From assembly GCF_016919445.1 (NCBI RefSeq), contig NZ_CP070356.1, positions 5,831,502 to 5,895,501 of the forward strand: a stretch of DNA of 64,000 nucleotides, given 5' to 3'. This stretch comes from Pseudomonas sp. PDNC002. Its GTDB lineage: Bacteria > Pseudomonadota > Gammaproteobacteria > Pseudomonadales > Pseudomonadaceae. A model generated the notes under the pieces. The model saw only the letters and a list, made by a program, of their open reading frames with translations, was not told the DNA's origin and searched no databases. The position numbers and the translations under genes are program-made. Positions 8,862-17,599 of the stretch are shown piece after piece (the first letter of the stretch is position 1; each line of letters begins with the position of its first letter).

Positions 8862-10508
8862 ATGGACATGAACGCCTGGCTCCGCAGATTGCTGGGACGC
8901 CCTGCGGAGACGATCGACACCAACGTGATCCTTCTTCAGGACCGCCCCCTGAAAGCCTGGCCCGCGGAGCGCCAGAGTCTCTACGGTTTTCTCACCCGCT
9001 TCGCGGACCAGCCTGACGGTCTTCCCGACGACGCAACGACGCTGCCGGATGAAGTCCCCACGGCAGAGGGAGAATTGCGCTGGAGCGCCGGTGCCTTGGA
9101 TGGCGTATTTGGCCACCATGGCAATACCGGGCAATCGGAGGAGGTAGAGCAACTGCTGGGCGAACTGCGCGCGGCTTGCGACAGCCCCGACTCCCCTGCC
9201 ACGAACGCGCTGTACGAACACCTTTGCCGCGCCTCTCCCCTGGAATATCTCGACGCATTGATCGAGCGCCTGCCGGATTTCCCTGGTATCAGCAGAGACA
9301 AACTGGAGTCGCTGTCGCTCTGGCTGGCAACCGAAGCTCCCGACCGCGCCCCGGTGAAATTCGCCATGGCGATGCTGGGGGTTCTGGGAAACAGGAGTCA
9401 TGTCGACATCCTCACCACACTCGGCCTGCATGAAGAGTTCACTTTGTACGCGGCCGTGGCGCTGGGGAACCTGCTGCCCTCAGCGGAGGCAGAGCAGCAA
9501 CAGTGGCAGCTTGCCCGCAAGGTGCATGCCTGGGGACGCATCCATCTGGTCGAGCGCCTGGCAGAAACGCACAACTTGCAGATCAGAGATTGGCTACTGC
9601 GAGAGGGTTATCGCAACGGCGTGATGTACGAGTACCTCGCCTATAGCTGCGCGGTTGGTGGACAACTGGCCGCCGCGCTCTCGGTACCTGCCGTCGGACT
9701 GGATGACGAGCTGCTGAACTCTGCGGCGGAAATCCTCTCCGCCTTACTGTGCGGGGGTCCTGCCCGTGATATTCGCGACTATGCCGACGGTGCCTGGGCT
9801 TGCGACAGCTATCTCCTGCAAGTGACCAATCGCCGGAGCGACTCCCTGCAATCACTGGAAACCACCGGACAGATTCTCGAGTTTCTGAAAGGCAATGAAG
9901 ATTGGGACGCCCTGGCAAAGTCCGGCTGGACGCTCCAAGCTCGTGAGCGCCTGACTGCCCGAGCGCAGGCCTTCATCAACAACCCCACCTGGCCAAGAGC
10001 AGTGCTGGCGGCGTTGCAGCAGGACGACGGGCAGAAGGTCTGGCAGGGAATATCCGCCGCAAGACTGCTTGATCTGGACATCTGGGAGCCGCTCCTCCTG
10101 CGTCAGGCTGAAGGACGCGGCGAGCACTGGTACCAATTGATGCAAACGGATGACAACGAGCGCATGCGGCGAGTACTGGACCTGGCGAGGCAGCAGCTGG
10201 ATCTGGCCGCCATTGCCAGTGGCCCGGGCGAGACCCTCGGGCTGGGCCCGGCGTACCGTCAACACAGTGACCTCGACCTCATTTTGCAGGACCTCGATCG
10301 TTTCCCCGGCGAGGGCTGGGACCTGATTCGCATAGGCCTTCAAAGCCCGACAGTGCGCAACCGCAATATGGCGCTCAAGGCAATTTCGGCCTGGCCGCGA
10401 GAAATCTGGCCGGGCGACGCACTGCCGATGCTTCGTAAATGCCAGCAGTCAGACCCTGACGAATGCGTTAGGCAGCGCTGCGGGGAACTGCTGAAAGACC
10501 AGCATTGA
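8862..10508 (+). CDS. Large helical protein of unknown function (HEAT-like)
   Basis: 548 residues, cytosolic by sequence (no signal peptide or membrane segment). It is rich in Leu, Ala, Trp and Asp, with repeated helix-helix units such as RIHLVERLAETHNLQIRDWL and the C-terminal NRNMALKAISAWPRE, which suggests a HEAT/ARM-type superhelix. No catalytic motif was recognised. A second in-frame ATG lies two codons downstream (MNAWLRRLLG). It stands alone after the MCE operon with a 98-base gap, so it may have its own promoter. I do not recognise the family with confidence; a scaffold or protein-interaction role is only a guess. Confidence 0.8.
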   Translation: MDMNAWLRRLLGRPAETIDTNVILLQDRPLKAWPAERQSLYGFLTRFADQPDGLPDDATTLPDEVPTAEGELRWSAGALDGVFGHHGNTGQSEEVEQLLGELRAACDSPDSPATNALYEHLCRASPLEYLDALIERLPDFPGISRDKLESLSLWLATEAPDRAPVKFAMAMLGVLGNRSHVDILTTLGLHEEFTLYAAVALGNLLPSAEAEQQQWQLARKVHAWGRIHLVERLAETHNLQIRDWLLREGYRNGVMYEYLAYSCAVGGQLAAALSVPAVGLDDELLNSAAEILSALLCGGPARDIRDYADGAWACDSYLLQVTNRRSDSLQSLETTGQILEFLKGNEDWDALAKSGWTLQARERLTARAQAFINNPTWPRAVLAALQQDDGQKVWQGISAARLLDLDIWEPLLLRQAEGRGEHWYQLMQTDDNERMRRVLDLARQQLDLAAIASGPGETLGLGPAYRQHSDLDLILQDLDRFPGEGWDLIRIGLQSPTVRNRNMALKAISAWPREIWPGDALPMLRKCQQSDPDECVRQRCGELLKDQH

Positions 10509-10517
10509 CTCCTGAGA

Positions 10518-10547
10518 GATGGCGGCCCGGGCCTGGCGCCGCCATCA
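10518..10547 (+). terminator. Possible hairpin after the helical protein gene
   Basis: Inverted repeat GATGGCGGC ... GCCGCCATC lies between the convergent ends of the helical-protein gene and the small lipoprotein gene. There is no T-run, so it could be a weak or bidirectional terminator or only a processing structure. Confidence 0.35.
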
Positions 10548-10553
10548 CGCGAA

Positions 10554-10805
10554 CTAATGGCACTGGTAAGGGCTTTCGCTCTCTAGCTCCTGCTCCGTCT
10601 CCACGTCCCTGATGGTGACGATGGCCTTCGGATAGACCGAGCACAGCGAGTTTCGGACGGTATAGATGCCGCTGCCCTGGGCGAGGAACTTGCCTTTGCC
10701 CAGTTCCTTGCCGCTTTCATCGTGGGCGCTGACCTCGTAGTTGCCGGTCATGGTGATGCAGCCGGTGAGAGCCAGCAGGGACAGAATCGGGGCGATGTGC
10801 TTCAT
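10554..10805 (-). CDS. Small predicted lipoprotein
   Basis: 83 residues. A signal peptide of about 15 residues with lipobox LTGC (MKHIAPILSLLALTGC) is followed by a short mature domain containing two more cysteines, one near NSLCSVYP and one at the C-terminus (YQCH), which could form a disulfide. No known domain recognised. ATG 10805 gives the signal peptide at the very N-terminus; the frame is open further upstream, but that extension would bury the lipobox and is rejected. Function unknown. Confidence 0.72.
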   Translation of the reverse strand: MKHIAPILSLLALTGCITMTGNYEVSAHDESGKELGKGKFLAQGSGIYTVRNSLCSVYPKAIVTIRDVETEQELESESPYQCH

Positions 10806-10990
10806 GAGGTCTCCATGGACGCGAGGCACCGCAGGGCGGCGCGATTGTCGTTCCGTGACGTGTTCGCGAGTGCGGGAAATGCCAGCCGGCATGGCCAGGT
10901 GGATGCGCATACGACTGAAGACAATCGGCGCAGTTCAGCCAGCGGACCCGCAAGGACGCTGGCTGACGGGGTTTCGGACGAGAGGTCGCC

Positions 10991-11197
10991 TCAGCGCTTG
11001 CCCATCGAGCGACGCGAACCGCGCGGATGCGGTGGGCGGAACTCCGCCTTGTCGTGGGCCTTGCGATGCTGGTAGCCGGAGGCGGCCTGCTTCTGTGCGG
11101 CCAGCGCGGCCTTGGCCAGTTCGGCCAGGGACAGCTGGGGTTGTTCCTGAGTGTTGTCCGCGCTGTCATCGCGCGGCGGCTGCTGAGAGGACGTCAT
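10991..11197 (-). CDS. Small basic conserved-looking protein
   Basis: 68 residues. N-terminal half is acidic and Gln-rich (SSQQPPRDDSADNTQEQ), then a helix LSLAELAKAALAAQKQAA, then a basic C-terminus ending HPRGSRRSMGKR. The amphipathic helix plus arginine-rich tail suggests nucleic-acid or ribosome association, but this is inference. No neighbouring gene gives context. It starts at an ATG directly followed by MTSSQQPP. Function unknown. Confidence 0.6.
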   Translation of the reverse strand: MTSSQQPPRDDSADNTQEQPQLSLAELAKAALAAQKQAASGYQHRKAHDKAEFRPPHPRGSRRSMGKR

Positions 11198-11317
11198 GGG
11201 TGAACCGAATTGAAAGAGTTTGACCGGCGCCCATGATAGCCGAAGAAGCCCTATTCACGCTGCTGTCCGCTCGGAGGAATCTCACGAGCGGTGCCGACGG
11301 CCTTTCAGATTCGACCT

Positions 11318-11752
11318 TCAGCTCGGCGGGAACTTGGTATCCGGACGCATCACATACTCGGCTGCTTCCTTATCGGTCAGCACCCAGATCTGGCTGATGC
11401 GGCTATCCAGGCCGACCTTAATGCCAACGAACCTTCCGGTGATTTGCGGCAGCAGGCCATAGACCATGAAGCGGTTGTTCTGGTCACGGATACGAACGGA
11501 GACGGAGAGCGGATAGCTGACGGTCTTCTGATACAACCCGAGTGTCATCACCCGGCGCAGCAGGCTCGGTTTCGGGCGTTTCAGCGTGATGACCGGATAT
11601 GCCGCGCTGTCGACGAAGCCCACCATCATCCCTGAAGGAATCACTCGATCGGCCAGCGCCGGCGCACTCATCCCCAGCAGCAGGGCGAAGGCCCCAAGCA
11701 GCCGGATCGACCATCGTTGCAGCGAAGTGCGTGAAAGTACCGCTGAAATCAT
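11318..11752 (-). CDS. Exported protein of unknown function
   Basis: 144 residues with a clear Sec signal peptide (LLGAFALLLGMSAPALA, cleavage after about residue 34), so the mature protein is periplasmic. The mature part is basic and beta-rich (GMMVGFVDSAAYPVITLK, SVRIRDQNNRFMVYG) and contains no cysteine. I do not recognise the family. No operon partner: the upstream 264 bases to dcyD hold no gene or recognisable motif. Confidence 0.7.
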   Translation of the reverse strand: MISAVLSRTSLQRWSIRLLGAFALLLGMSAPALADRVIPSGMMVGFVDSAAYPVITLKRPKPSLLRRVMTLGLYQKTVSYPLSVSVRIRDQNNRFMVYGLLPQITGRFVGIKVGLDSRISQIWVLTDKEAAEYVMRPDTKFPPS

Positions 11753-12016
11753 TGGAGTCCCCGCCCTGGTTTCCTGTTTTCATCATCTGTCCGGTTGCAG
11801 ATCCGGATCTGAGGGTGGAGCGTAGCGGTTCGCCGCGGCAATGTCCGCACATTGATTCACAGCATCCGGGATTCATGATCGTCGAAGCTCACCGCCCAAC
11901 CGATCGCCCCGCACGCGACATTCCCATGCAACGCCGCGTCACCACTCGCCCAACACGTTGCGACCCGTACGCACGCGCTCTATCGTGAGTCTCCGTCGCT
12001 GAACCGAGACCCTGCC

Positions 12017-13018
12017 ATGAGCGATCTGCGCGAAGCCCTCGCCCGCTTTCCCCGCCTAGACCTGGCCGGCGGCCCAACGCCACTGGAAAAGCTCGAGCGT
12101 CTCGGCGCGCAATTGGGTCGCGACCTGTACGTGAAGCGTGACGACACCACGCCCTTCGCGCTGGGCGGCAACAAGGTGCGCAAGCTGGAATTCTTCGCCG
12201 CCGATGCCCTGAAGGCCGGCGCCGATACGCTGGTCACCGCTGGCGCGATCCAGTCCAACCATGTGCGCCAGACTGCCGCCGTCGCGGCGAAGCTCGGCCT
12301 GCGCTGCGTGGCGTTGCTGGAAAACCCGATTGGCACCGATGACCGCAATTACCTGAGCAACGGCAACCGCCTGCTGCTGGACCTGTTTGGCACCGAAGTC
12401 GAACTCGTGCCCAATCTCGACAACGCGGACGAGTTGCTGGCGCAGACCGGCGAACGTCTGCGCCGCGAAGGTCGCAAGCCCTACCTCGTGCCCATTGGCG
12501 GCTCCAACGCGCTGGGCGCCCTGGGCTATGTGCGCGCTGGGCTCGAGCTGGCAGAACAGATTCGTGTCGGCGGCCAGGAGTTCTCCGCCGTGGTGCTAGC
12601 CTCCGGCAGTGCGGGCACCCATGCGGGCCTGGCGATTGCGCTGGCCGATGCCTTGCCGGAACTGGACGTCATCGGGGTGACCGTCTCGCGCACCGACGCC
12701 GCGCAGCGGCCGAAGGTGGAAGGGCTGGTTGGGTCCACGCTGGAACTGCTCGGCCACAACGCGTCTGCCCAGCCGACCATACAACTATGGGACGAGTATT
12801 TCGGCCCGCGCTACGGCGAGCCCAATGCCGGCACACTGGAGGCGGTGCGCCTGCTGGCGAGCCAGGAAGGCCTGCTGCTGGACCCGGTCTACACCGGCAA
12901 GGCCATGGCCGGATTGCTCGACGGCATCCGCCGTGATCGCTTTGTGAAACCCGGGCCTATCCTCTTCCTGCACACCGGCGGGTCGCCGGCATTGTTCGCC
13001 TATCATTCGGCGACTTGA
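12017..13018 (+). CDS. dcyD: D-cysteine desulfhydrase
   Basis: PLP enzyme (fold type II) that converts D-cysteine to pyruvate, ammonia and H2S. 333 residues, typical. The PLP lysine is Lys53 in [34 protein letters not shown] is the substrate-binding segment and [16 protein letters not shown] binds the cofactor phosphate. The closely related ACC deaminase cannot be excluded by eye, but the adjacent cystine importer strongly favours DcyD. Followed by an intrinsic terminator. Confidence 0.88.
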   Translation: MSDLREALARFPRLDLAGGPTPLEKLERLGAQLGRDLYVKRDDTTPFALGGNKVRKLEFFAADALKAGADTLVTAGAIQSNHVRQTAAVAAKLGLRCVALLENPIGTDDRNYLSNGNRLLLDLFGTEVELVPNLDNADELLAQTGERLRREGRKPYLVPIGGSNALGALGYVRAGLELAEQIRVGGQEFSAVVLASGSAGTHAGLAIALADALPELDVIGVTVSRTDAAQRPKVEGLVGSTLELLGHNASAQPTIQLWDEYFGPRYGEPNAGTLEAVRLLASQEGLLLDPVYTGKAMAGLLDGIRRDRFVKPGPILFLHTGGSPALFAYHSAT

Positions 13019-13019
13019 C

Positions 13020-13055
13020 TTACATGCCAAACAGAACTAGGCATGTAATTTTTTA
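13020..13055 (+). terminator. Intrinsic terminator after dcyD
   Basis: Stem TTACATGCC / GGCATGTAA with an 11-base loop, followed by TTTTTTATT. It separates dcyD from the cystine importer genes, which therefore probably have their own promoter in the AT-rich stretch that follows (13049-13110). Confidence 0.8.
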
Positions 13056-13137
13056 TTATTTTATTGCATAACGATTCCGACCCTATAGTCGCCTCGCGTT
13101 GACTAACCTGCTTAAAACACCAAAAACGGGGACCACC

Positions 13138-13938
13138 ATGACCTTCTCCGCACTGCGACGTCATTTCCTGCTTGCCAGCCTGACCCTCACCCTCGGCGCC
13201 GGCCTGTTCGGCCAGGCCCAGGCCGCCGACGACCTTCTCGCGCAGATCAAGGAGAAGGGCCAGGTTCGCATTGGCCTGGAAGGTACCTACCCGCCCTTCA
13301 GCTTCCAGGATGAAAACGGCAAGCTCGCCGGTTTCGAAGTGGACTTCTCCGAGCTGATCGCCAAGGAACTGGGCGCCACCGCCAAACTGCAACCGACCAA
13401 ATGGGACGGCATTCTCGCTGCGCTGGAATCCAAGCGCCTGGACCTGGTGATCAACCAGGTGACCATCTCCGAGGAGCGCAAGAAGAAGTACGATTTCTCT
13501 GACGCGTATACCGTTTCGGGCATCCAGGCGCTGGTGCGCAAGGGCGACGAAGGCAAGTACGACACTCCGGAAAAACTCGCCGGCGTGAAGGTCGGCGTGG
13601 GCCTGGGCACCAACTACGAACAATGGCTCCGCGAGCACGTACCGCAGGCCGACGTACGCACCTACGAAGACGATCCGACCAAGTTCCAGGACCTGCGTAG
13701 CGGTCGCATCGACGTGATCCTGGTGGATCGCCTGGCCGCCTTCGACATGGTCAACAAAACCAAAGGCGCCATGGCCCTGACCGGCGCCCCCTTCGCCCGC
13801 CAGGAAGCCGGCATCGCCCTGCGCAAAGGCAACCCGGAGCTGCTCGCGGCGCTGAACAAGGCCATCGCAAAGTTCAGGTCTGACGGCACACTGAAGAAAC
13901 TCTCGGAGAAATGGTTCCAGGCTGACGTCACCCAATGA
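13138..13938 (+). CDS. tcyJ: L-cystine-binding periplasmic protein of an ABC importer
   Basis: Substrate-binding protein (family 3) for cystine. 266 residues, signal peptide ending AQA|ADD near residue 30. The mature protein begins LLAQIKEKGQVRIGLEGTYPPFSF, the typical polar-amino-acid motif; DLVINQVTISEERKKKYDFS and the LRSGRIDVILVD segment resemble FliY/TcyJ. An upstream start (13099) would add 13 residues and lacks a better ribosome site. Overlaps the permease gene (ATGA). Confidence 0.9.
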   Translation: MTFSALRRHFLLASLTLTLGAGLFGQAQAADDLLAQIKEKGQVRIGLEGTYPPFSFQDENGKLAGFEVDFSELIAKELGATAKLQPTKWDGILAALESKRLDLVINQVTISEERKKKYDFSDAYTVSGIQALVRKGDEGKYDTPEKLAGVKVGVGLGTNYEQWLREHVPQADVRTYEDDPTKFQDLRSGRIDVILVDRLAAFDMVNKTKGAMALTGAPFARQEAGIALRKGNPELLAALNKAIAKFRSDGTLKKLSEKWFQADVTQ

Positions 13939-14609
13939 TCGAGGAAAGCCTCCAGCTTGCGCTGGACTCCGCGCCCTTCCTGCTCAAGGGCGCGGTCTTC
14001 ACGGTAATCCTCAGTATCGGCGGCATGTTCTTCGGCTTGCTGCTCGGATTCGTACTGGCGCTGATGCGCCTGTACGGATTCACTCCCGTGCGCTGGATCG
14101 CGCGCATCTACGTGTCGTTCTTCCGCGGCACGCCATTGCTGGTCCAGCTCTTCATGATCTATTACGGCCTGCCCCAGGCCGGAATCGAACTCGACCCGCT
14201 GCCGGCGGCACTGATCGGCTTCTCGCTGAACATGGCTGCCTACGTATGCGAAATCCTGCGAGCCGCCATTGGCTCCATCGACCGCGGCCAATGGGAAGCC
14301 GCCGCCAGCATCGGCATGACCCGCGCCGAAACCCTGCGCCGGGTAATCCTGCCGCAAGCTGCGCGTACCGCACTGCCGCCGCTGGGCAACAGCTTCATCT
14401 CGCTGGTCAAGGACACCGCACTGGCAGCCACCATCCAGGTGCCTGAACTGTTCCGCCAGGCTCAGCTGATCACCGCGCGCACCTTCGAGGTGTTCACCAT
14501 GTACCTCGCCGCCGCACTGATCTACTGGATACTCGCCAGCATCCTGTCGCACCTGCAGAACCGCCTGGAAGACCGGGTCAACCGCCACGACCGGGAGCAA
14601 GACGCATGA
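13935..14609 (+). CDS. tcyL: L-cystine ABC importer permease
   Basis: 224-residue inner-membrane permease of the polar amino-acid (HisMQ) family, with about five hydrophobic segments. The EAA coupling loop appears as QWEAAASIGMTRAETLRRVI and PQAARTALPPLGNSFISL follows. It overlaps both neighbours by ATGA, so binding protein, permease and ATPase form one translational unit, as in the E. coli fliY-yecS-yecC set. Confidence 0.9.
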   Translation: MIEESLQLALDSAPFLLKGAVFTVILSIGGMFFGLLLGFVLALMRLYGFTPVRWIARIYVSFFRGTPLLVQLFMIYYGLPQAGIELDPLPAALIGFSLNMAAYVCEILRAAIGSIDRGQWEAAASIGMTRAETLRRVILPQAARTALPPLGNSFISLVKDTALAATIQVPELFRQAQLITARTFEVFTMYLAAALIYWILASILSHLQNRLEDRVNRHDREQDA

Positions 14610-15373
14610 TCGAAGTCCGCCAGCTGACCAAGCAGTTCCGCGGCCAGGAGGTGCTCAAGGGCATCGACCTGACCGTCAAGGCCGGCGAAGTGGTCGCGAT
14701 CATCGGCCCCAGCGGCTCCGGCAAGACCACCCTGCTGCGCTGCCTCAACCTGCTGGAAGCCCCCAACGGCGGGACCATCCAGGTTGGCGACATCCGTATC
14801 GACGCCTCTCGCCCGCTCAGCGGACAGCAGGGGCTGATCCGCAAGCTGCGTCAGCACGTGGGCTTCGTCTTCCAGAACTTCAATCTGTTCCCCCACCGCA
14901 CTGCGCTGGAGAACGTGGTGGAAGGCCCGATCATCGTGAAGAAGGAGCCGCGCGCCCAGGCCATCGAGCGCGCCCGTCAGTTGCTGGCGAAGGTCGGCCT
15001 GGCCGGCAAGGAAGACGCCTATCCCAAGCGTCTTTCCGGCGGCCAGCAGCAACGCGTAGCCATCGCGCGCGCGCTCGCCATGCAGCCGGACGTGATCCTT
15101 TTCGATGAACCCACCTCGGCGCTGGACCCCGAGCTGGTCGGCGAAGTGCTGGCGACCATTCGCGGCCTGGCCCAGGAAAACCGCACCATGGTCATCGTCA
15201 CCCACGAAATGAGCTTCGCGCGGGATGTGGCGAACCGGGCGATCTTCATCGACAAAGGCGTGATCGTCGAACAGGGCGATGCCAAGGCGCTCTTCGCCAA
15301 TCCCAGGGAAGAGCGCACCCGCCAGTTCCTCAGCAAATTCCTCGATGGGGGCGAAAAGCGCGCTCCGGAATAA
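14606..15373 (+). CDS. tcyN: L-cystine ABC importer ATP-binding protein
   Basis: 255-residue ABC ATPase of the polar amino-acid uptake class. Walker A GPSGSGKTT (residues 34-42), Q-loop FVFQNFNLFPH, signature LSGGQQQRVAIARAL, Walker B VILFDEPTSALDPEL, and H-loop VTHEM. Powers cystine uptake with the two preceding genes. No terminator is evident in the 126 bases before the pirin gene, which contain an AT-rich stretch with two ATCGAT motifs. Confidence 0.92.
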   Translation: MIEVRQLTKQFRGQEVLKGIDLTVKAGEVVAIIGPSGSGKTTLLRCLNLLEAPNGGTIQVGDIRIDASRPLSGQQGLIRKLRQHVGFVFQNFNLFPHRTALENVVEGPIIVKKEPRAQAIERARQLLAKVGLAGKEDAYPKRLSGGQQQRVAIARALAMQPDVILFDEPTSALDPELVGEVLATIRGLAQENRTMVIVTHEMSFARDVANRAIFIDKGVIVEQGDAKALFANPREERTRQFLSKFLDGGEKRAPE

Positions 15374-15499
15374 AATCGAATTAATCGATAAATACACTCC
15401 GATATTTGCGCTTTTTTATCGATCTAATGCGAGAGAACATAGTCCTATGAACCGCGCGAACTGGCCCCGACGCCAGCCGCGCCCCACGAGGACTAAGTC

Positions 15500-16198
15500 A
15501 TGATCGAACGCAGACCCTTCCAGCAACTCGGCGGCGCCAACCACGGCTGGCTCAACGCCAAGCACCACTTCTCCTTCGCCGAGTACTACGACGCCGAGCG
15601 CATGGACTGGGGCAACCTCCGCGTCTGGAACGATGACGAAATCGCCGCGGGCACTGGCTTCCCGCCGCACCCGCACCGTGAGATGGAAATCATCACCTAT
15701 GTCCGCCAGGGCGCGATCACCCACCAGGACAGCCTGGGCAACAAGGGCCGTACCGAAGCGGGCGACGTGCAGGTGATGAGCGCTGGCTCAGGCATCGTAC
15801 ACTCCGAGTACAACCTGGAGAAGGATGTCACCAAGATCTTCCAGATCTGGATCATCCCCTCGGTACGTGGCGGCACGCCGTCCTGGGGCGCCAAACCCTT
15901 CCCGAAGGGCGACCGCGCCGGCCGTTTCGTGACGCTCGCCAGCGGCTATGAAAACGACATCGATGCCCTGCGCATCCGCGCCGAAGGGCGCATGGTCGCA
16001 GCGACCTTGAAGGCCGGCCAAAGTGCCGAGTACGAGTTGGGTGGCGAACGTCGCGCGTACCTAGTGCCGGCCACCGGCAAGGTGGAGGTCAACGGCGTCG
16101 AGCTGCTGGCCCGCGATGGTGCGGCCATTGCTGACGAAGCGGTGATAAGGGTGACAGCGCTGGAGGACAGCGAGGTGATTCTGGTGGATGTCGCCTGA
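15500..16198 (+). CDS. Pirin family protein (bicupin, YhhW-like)
   Basis: 232 residues of the pirin/quercetinase-like family. The N-terminal cupin has the metal-binding motif FPPHPHREMEIITYV and MSAGSGIVHSEYN; the C-terminal cupin is degenerate. Related E. coli YhhW has quercetin 2,3-dioxygenase activity in vitro; the physiological substrate is unknown. The mapped start ATG follows GAGGACTAAGTC. Followed by a strong terminator. Confidence 0.88.
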   Translation: MIERRPFQQLGGANHGWLNAKHHFSFAEYYDAERMDWGNLRVWNDDEIAAGTGFPPHPHREMEIITYVRQGAITHQDSLGNKGRTEAGDVQVMSAGSGIVHSEYNLEKDVTKIFQIWIIPSVRGGTPSWGAKPFPKGDRAGRFVTLASGYENDIDALRIRAEGRMVAATLKAGQSAEYELGGERRAYLVPATGKVEVNGVELLARDGAAIADEAVIRVTALEDSEVILVDVA

Positions 16199-16216
16199 TC
16201 GCTCTTGCCGTGAAAT

Positions 16217-16249
16217 GAAAAAGGCACGCCAACAGGCGTGCCTTTTTTT
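16217..16249 (+). terminator. Strong intrinsic terminator between convergent genes
   Basis: Perfect stem AAGGCACGCC / GGCGTGCCTT with loop AACA, an A-run before and seven Ts after, so it can act in both directions. It ends the pirin gene and faces the divergent PAP2 gene. Confidence 0.9.
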
Positions 16250-16260
16250 GTGCCGGGCCC

Positions 16261-16680
16261 TCAGAGGCCGATCGCGTTGACCACGGCAGCGACAAGTATG
16301 CCCACCAGGATTCCAGCGGCAATCTCTACACGAGTGTGCCCCATCCGCTCGCGCAATGGCTCGTGGGTGGCGGCTGCCGCCGCCAGCACGTTGATCGCGG
16401 CGGCATGCTTGCCGACCTGGCGCCGCAGGCTGTTGGCATCGAGCATGACGATGAAGGCCAAGGTCAGCGCGACACCAAATGCCGGCTGGTCCATTCCCTG
16501 CTTGAACGCAATCAGCGCCGCCATGCTGCTGACGATTGCACTGTGGTTACTCGGCAACCCGCCATATCCAATCAAGCCGAATGCCGGTTTGCCAGCCTTG
16601 ATACTGTTGATCGCGAACTTGCTGCACCCGGCGACCAGCCACGCCAGGATCGGCGTCAATAGATACGACCAGGTGCTCAT
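16261..16680 (-). CDS. Divergent PAP2 family membrane protein (candidate polyprenyl-phospho-sugar phosphatase)
   Basis: 139 residues, about four hydrophobic segments, of the divergent PAP2 (DUF212) family. The phosphatase-like motif appears as GGLPSNHSAIVSS; DANSLRRQVGKHA and RERMGHTRVEIAAG follow. Its ATG overlaps the stop of the UbiA-type gene (ATGA). In Mycobacterium a PAP2-type phosphatase (Rv3807c) is encoded next to the UbiA phosphoribosyltransferase (Rv3806c), and dephosphorylation of the 5'-phosphoribosyl lipid is required before DprE1/DprE2 act. That this protein does this step is inferred from context, and it belongs to a different branch of the fold. Confidence 0.85.
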   Translation of the reverse strand: MSTWSYLLTPILAWLVAGCSKFAINSIKAGKPAFGLIGYGGLPSNHSAIVSSMAALIAFKQGMDQPAFGVALTLAFIVMLDANSLRRQVGKHAAAINVLAAAAATHEPLRERMGHTRVEIAAGILVGILVAAVVNAIGL

Positions 16681-17564
16681 GCAGGCATCCCCGGCCAGAG
16701 CGCCCAGACACAGGTGCCTACCCAGACCACCACGGTCAGCAGCAGTTGCCAGTCGGCCAGCAAGGCATCGGTGGGCGACTCACCGCCATCCAGGGCCTCC
16801 ACGACATACCAGTAGCGGAACAGGCCGAACAGCACCAGGGGAACGGTAATGACCAGATCCGGTTTAGCCGTCATCACGAACATGCTGTAGAACAACAGCG
16901 CGCCGGTGGCGGATATCTCCGCATATCTGTCGACCAGTGAGATCGAATACTTCTCCAGCACCTTGCGTGCGCCCGCTCCGCTCTTGCTCAACTCCTGCCG
17001 ACGCTTGACCGCTGCCAGGTACAGGGCCAGGCAGAGTGTCGTGACGAACATCCAGGACGAAATAGGGACACTCAGCGCCACGGCGCCAGCGTAAACCCGA
17101 AGGACGAATCCGATAGCGATGGTGAAGATATCAACAACTGGCTGGTGTTTGAGGACAAAGGTGTAGGCAAGATTCAGAAGCATGTAGGCCAATATGACGG
17201 CCAGGACCTTCGGAAATACAAACCACCCACACACCAGCAGCGCATAGAGACCAAGCAGCAGCGCCATTGCCAATGGTACGGAAACGACGCCGGCAGCGAG
17301 TGGACGTGACTTCGACTTCACCGGGTGCAGTCGGTCGCGTTCGATGTCGTGAACATCGTTGATGATGTAGGTTGCCGACGACGCAATACAGAAGAGCAGG
17401 ACCGCCAAGACTGCGTGACTAACCGCAGTGGAGTTGAGAAACTCGCCGGAAAATACCAGCGGGGCGAAGACAAACCCATTCTTGACCCATTGCTTAGGGC
17501 GCATCAGCGTGATCAGGCCTTGCAACTGAGCACCGGCAGTGCGAGTCACCAACGACTCCTGCAT
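16677..17564 (-). CDS. Polyprenyl-phosphate phosphoribosyltransferase (UbiA superfamily, Rv3806c-like)
   Basis: Integral membrane prenyltransferase-fold enzyme predicted to move 5-phosphoribose from PRPP to a polyprenyl phosphate, the first step to the D-arabinofuranose lipid donor. 295 residues with about eight or nine hydrophobic segments. LMRPKQWVKNGFVFAP at residues 20-35 and the Mg-binding NDVHDIERDR (69-78) match this branch; SKSRPLAAG and RVYAGA also fit. Cluster neighbours dprE1/dprE2 make this more likely than quinone or heme synthesis. Divergent from gtrA with only 35 bases between starts. Confidence 0.88.
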   Translation of the reverse strand: MQESLVTRTAGAQLQGLITLMRPKQWVKNGFVFAPLVFSGEFLNSTAVSHAVLAVLLFCIASSATYIINDVHDIERDRLHPVKSKSRPLAAGVVSVPLAMALLLGLYALLVCGWFVFPKVLAVILAYMLLNLAYTFVLKHQPVVDIFTIAIGFVLRVYAGAVALSVPISSWMFVTTLCLALYLAAVKRRQELSKSGAGARKVLEKYSISLVDRYAEISATGALLFYSMFVMTAKPDLVITVPLVLFGLFRYWYVVEALDGGESPTDALLADWQLLLTVVVWVGTCVWALWPGMPA

Positions 17565-17599
17565 AACATCACAATCCTATTATCACTTGTTGATTACTG

